NCBI GenBank assembly: GCA_009773075.1
Contig: WOUX01000084.1
Span: 1-7,323 of the forward strand
Direction: 5' to 3'
Length of the DNA stretch: 7,323 nt
DNA from: a bacterium
GTDB lineage: Bacteria > Desulfobacterota > UBA8473
In this document: positions 5,655 to 7,323 of the stretch, piece after piece
Position numbering within the stretch: the stretch's first letter is position 1
Layout: every line of letters begins with the position of its first letter
Translations under genes and position numbers: made by a program
Notes under the pieces: generated by a model
What the model was told of the DNA's origin: nothing
Database searches by the model: none
The model's input: the letters and a program-made list of their open reading frames with translations, nothing else

Positions 5655-5808
5655 GATGGCTTCGTAAAAAGTCCATCTGCGGCGTTGCACTGCATCCTTC
5701 GTCGTTGCGGCGTACTCCTAAGTACGCCTCACTCCTCAGGATTTGCGCGCCTTGCATCTGGAGCTTTTTACTTTGCCATCCCAATTTTGACTTTTTACGA
5801 GTCCGTCA
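5655..5808. repeat. MITE/REP-like foldback element, copy 2
   Basis: This is the second copy of the element at 1131-1285, highly similar throughout. Ends are GATGGCTTCGTAAAAAGTC and GACTTTTTACGAGTCCGTC, which are imperfect inverted repeats sharing CGTAAAAAGTC. The central hairpin is better here: GCGTACT (5710-5716), loop CCTA, AGTACGC (5721-5727). It fills the gap between the stop of the DRTGG gene (5819) and the start of the frameshifted gene (5636). No coding content is seen. Confidence 0.82.
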
Positions 5809-5818
5809 GAGATTGAGT

Positions 5819-6874
5819 TTAAACAGTTTGCCCTACAATCTTTCGGATAGCATCTTCTTCACCCATCAGTTGGAGAAATCGTTTGAGCTTGTAGACATCT
5901 TTATAGGTGATATGCATCTGCTGATTCTGAATCTTCTCCATAGTAGTAAAGGTATCTGAGGGGGTCGAAATCAATGGGATGCCAAAATCCTTGCAAGTAT
6001 TGATCACAATGGGGGCTGGCTTTCGTCCTCCGGTCAACAAAATGCCGGTAACAACAGGGGTAATAAAATGTACAGGTGAATTGTCTACTGTTGGTCCAAG
6101 AAGGATAATTTTGTTAAAAACCCTGCGGAATAAATTTAACGAACCCTGAAGGTGAGTGGAACTGATGGAGGTGCTTTCCACCAAACTATCCAGGCGTTCT
6201 TCTCCTGTTAGCACATCTCCCTTAACGATATCTACGATATGACGAACGGTTAAGCAAGCCAGAATCCGATCTTGAGGGACAACTAAGACAATGGGTAACC
6301 CTCTTTCTTGAAAGAGGGGAAGGAGTTTTAGGCGGACAGATTCCAGGCTATCAGGTGGAACCCGATTGATGATTACGATCTTGACTCTCCCGTTCAAGAA
6401 TGAGTCCACGGCCAGTACTGAATATATAGACATGCTCTCACTCTGAAATTTATCGACCAGCAAAACCGGGGAGTCAAACCGGTTTACAAGATGACCATCG
6501 GGTAAATAAGGGGAGTCAGAGTCATAAAAAATTTGCTCTGACCCCATAATTACGAGAGCATCTTTTTCTTCCTTTACAACTTTATAACTCTTTTCGATTT
6601 TTTTAAGCTGTTCCTTCCTGGCGGCTTCATCTTCTGGAGATTCTTCCGGGACAACCGGAGAGATGAGTTCTAAATCTTCCTGAAGACAAAGATACTCTTT
6701 CATCAAAAGGGCATCTTTATCTATTATTCGTCCATCCTTTATCATTGGGCGAGTCACAAAAGGCTTAAAAAAACCTGTCCGCATGCCTTTTGAATGAAAA
6801 ATCTCCGCCATAACCCATGCTGCCAAACTCTGTCCCGATTGGGTGCCAGTGGAACTAATAAAGATTTTATGCAT
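5819..6874 (-). CDS. P-loop (dethiobiotin synthetase/Pta N-terminal-like) and DRTGG-domain protein
   Basis: This is a 351-residue soluble protein. The N-terminal half resembles the AAA_26 P-loop fold seen at the N-terminus of phosphotransacetylase. Its P-loop reads SSTGTQSGQS (7-16), with Gln15 where the Walker A lysine would be, so nucleotide hydrolysis is doubtful. Residues about 225-325 form a DRTGG domain: HFITPVV, GILLTGG (near 277-283), then GIPLISTPSDTF. DRTGG domains occur in Pta and with CBS domains and are thought to be regulatory; DRTGG proteins are also found near [FeFe]-hydrogenase-like genes in anaerobes. No phosphotransacetylase catalytic domain is present. ATG 6874 is preceded by a purine-rich GAGAAAAGAGA. 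A 43-bp repeat shared with the hydC leader lies just upstream, and a foldback element follows the stop. A regulatory role tied to hydrogen or acetyl-CoA metabolism is inference. Confidence 0.8.
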   Translation of the reverse strand: MHKIFISSTGTQSGQSLAAWVMAEIFHSKGMRTGFFKPFVTRPMIKDGRIIDKDALLMKEYLCLQEDLELISPVVPEESPEDEAARKEQLKKIEKSYKVVKEEKDALVIMGSEQIFYDSDSPYLPDGHLVNRFDSPVLLVDKFQSESMSIYSVLAVDSFLNGRVKIVIINRVPPDSLESVRLKLLPLFQERGLPIVLVVPQDRILACLTVRHIVDIVKGDVLTGEERLDSLVESTSISSTHLQGSLNLFRRVFNKIILLGPTVDNSPVHFITPVVTGILLTGGRKPAPIVINTCKDFGIPLISTPSDTFTTMEKIQNQQMHITYKDVYKLKRFLQLMGEEDAIRKIVGQTV

Positions 6875-6900
6875 TCTCTTTTCTCGGCTATAAAAACTAG

Positions 6901-6943
6901 ACTCGAACCCTTATCATCAATCAACTAATTTGGAGATGATCCT
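6901..6943. repeat. 43-bp dispersed repeat, copy 2 (upstream of the DRTGG gene)
   Basis: This copy matches 2338-2380 at 41/43 and lies in the 77-bp gap between the receiver gene and the DRTGG gene. On the minus strand it contains ATG ATA AGG GTT CGA GT, closed by TAG just outside the repeat, so a six-codon mini-frame ends about 25 bases before the DRTGG start. It is either a relic of a duplicated leader or a short upstream frame. Confidence 0.78.
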
Positions 6944-6951
6944 AAAAACTA

Positions 6952-7317
6952 TTATTCCAAAGAATTTTTTACTAAGTCAAGGAGACGCTGGGGTGCGATG
7001 GGTTTTGGCAAAAACAGGTTGGCGCCGGCATCGATACCCTTTTGCGTATCCTCCTTGCTGCTCTTGGCTGTGAGTATAATAATGGGAACAGTACGGTATA
7101 GTTCGATTTCCCTGATTTTTCGGCAGAGCTCGAAGCCATCAATACCCGGCATGATAATATCCAGTATCATAAGGTCAAATTTCTCCTCACCTGCCTTTTC
7201 CAGAGCAACCTGACCGTTCAAGGCGGTTGACACCTCGTAGCCGCAGGGTTTGAGCAGCTCTTCCAGGGCTATCAAAACAAGCTCATCATCATCAACAACA
7301 AGAATCTTTTTAGACAT
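6952..7317 (-). CDS. Single-domain response regulator (CheY-like receiver)
   Basis: This 121-residue protein is a complete receiver domain with no output domain. It has the acidic pocket D9-D10-D11, the phosphoacceptor Asp53 in MILDIIMPGIDGF, Thr83 (ILTA) and Lys105 (FLPKP). All catalytic receiver residues are present, so it should accept a phosphoryl group from a histidine kinase. Only six bases upstream are visible, so its ribosome binding site and operon position cannot be judged. It is the first gene in the visible series, 77 bp before the DRTGG gene. Single-domain receivers act by protein contact or as phosphorelay intermediates; the partner is unknown. The nearby RsbW-like ATPase lacks a phosphodonor His domain and is not an obvious partner. 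Confidence 0.92.
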   Translation of the reverse strand: MSKKILVVDDDELVLIALEELLKPCGYEVSTALNGQVALEKAGEEKFDLMILDIIMPGIDGFELCRKIREIELYRTVPIIILTAKSSKEDTQKGIDAGANLFLPKPIAPQRLLDLVKNSLE

Positions 7318-7323
7318 TGCCTG

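Overview
All convincing genes lie on the minus strand, so the window reads right to left: a CheY-type receiver protein (cut close to the right edge), a P-loop/DRTGG-domain protein, a frameshifted conserved gene, a HydB/NuoF-type NADH-binding subunit, a flavoprotein fragment, a 3'-truncated HydC/NuoE-type gene, a small unknown gene, an RsbW-like ATPase, and an [FeFe]-hydrogenase-like protein that runs off the left edge. The gene content and sigma-54-like promoters suggest a strictly anaerobic bacterium. The protein flavour and the foldback repeats make me think of the Desulfobacterota (a sulfate reducer or syntroph), with clostridia-like relatives as the alternative. This assignment is inference.

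The theme is hydrogen/NADH electron transfer and its sensing. HydC (NuoE-like) and HydB (NuoF-like) are the diaphorase subunits of NAD-linked, often electron-bifurcating, [FeFe] hydrogenases. No catalytic HydA subunit is visible. The left-hand [FeFe]-like protein keeps the four H-cluster cysteines but has Tyr where active enzymes carry the proton-transfer Cys, and it sits with a histidine-kinase-type ATPase. A sensory or regulatory role therefore fits better than bulk hydrogen turnover.

The middle (about 2.05-4.83 kb) looks like a tandemly duplicated and then decayed operon. Two related leaders, at about 2.41-2.55 and 4.69-4.83 kb, each carry a sigma-54-like -24/-12 element (TGGCAC-N5-TTG). 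The left leader also has a perfect 8-bp palindrome about 120 bp upstream of its promoter. Each leader is followed by hydC sequence. In the right copy hydC is reduced to roughly 20 codons just before an otherwise well-preserved hydB, which has lost its C-terminal ferredoxin domain and runs into a short piece of a GltD/NfnL-type flavoprotein. In the left copy hydC stops before its [2Fe-2S] ligands.

Two copies of a ~154-bp foldback (MITE/REP-like) element lie at 1131-1285 and 5655-5808, each directly at the 3' end of a gene. A 43-bp sequence, 41/43 identical between copies, lies just upstream of both the truncated hydC and the DRTGG gene. Repeats at several gene boundaries, together with truncated, relic and frameshifted genes, point to a locus reshaped by recombination. 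I see no tRNA, rRNA, CRISPR array, transposase or convincing plus-strand gene.
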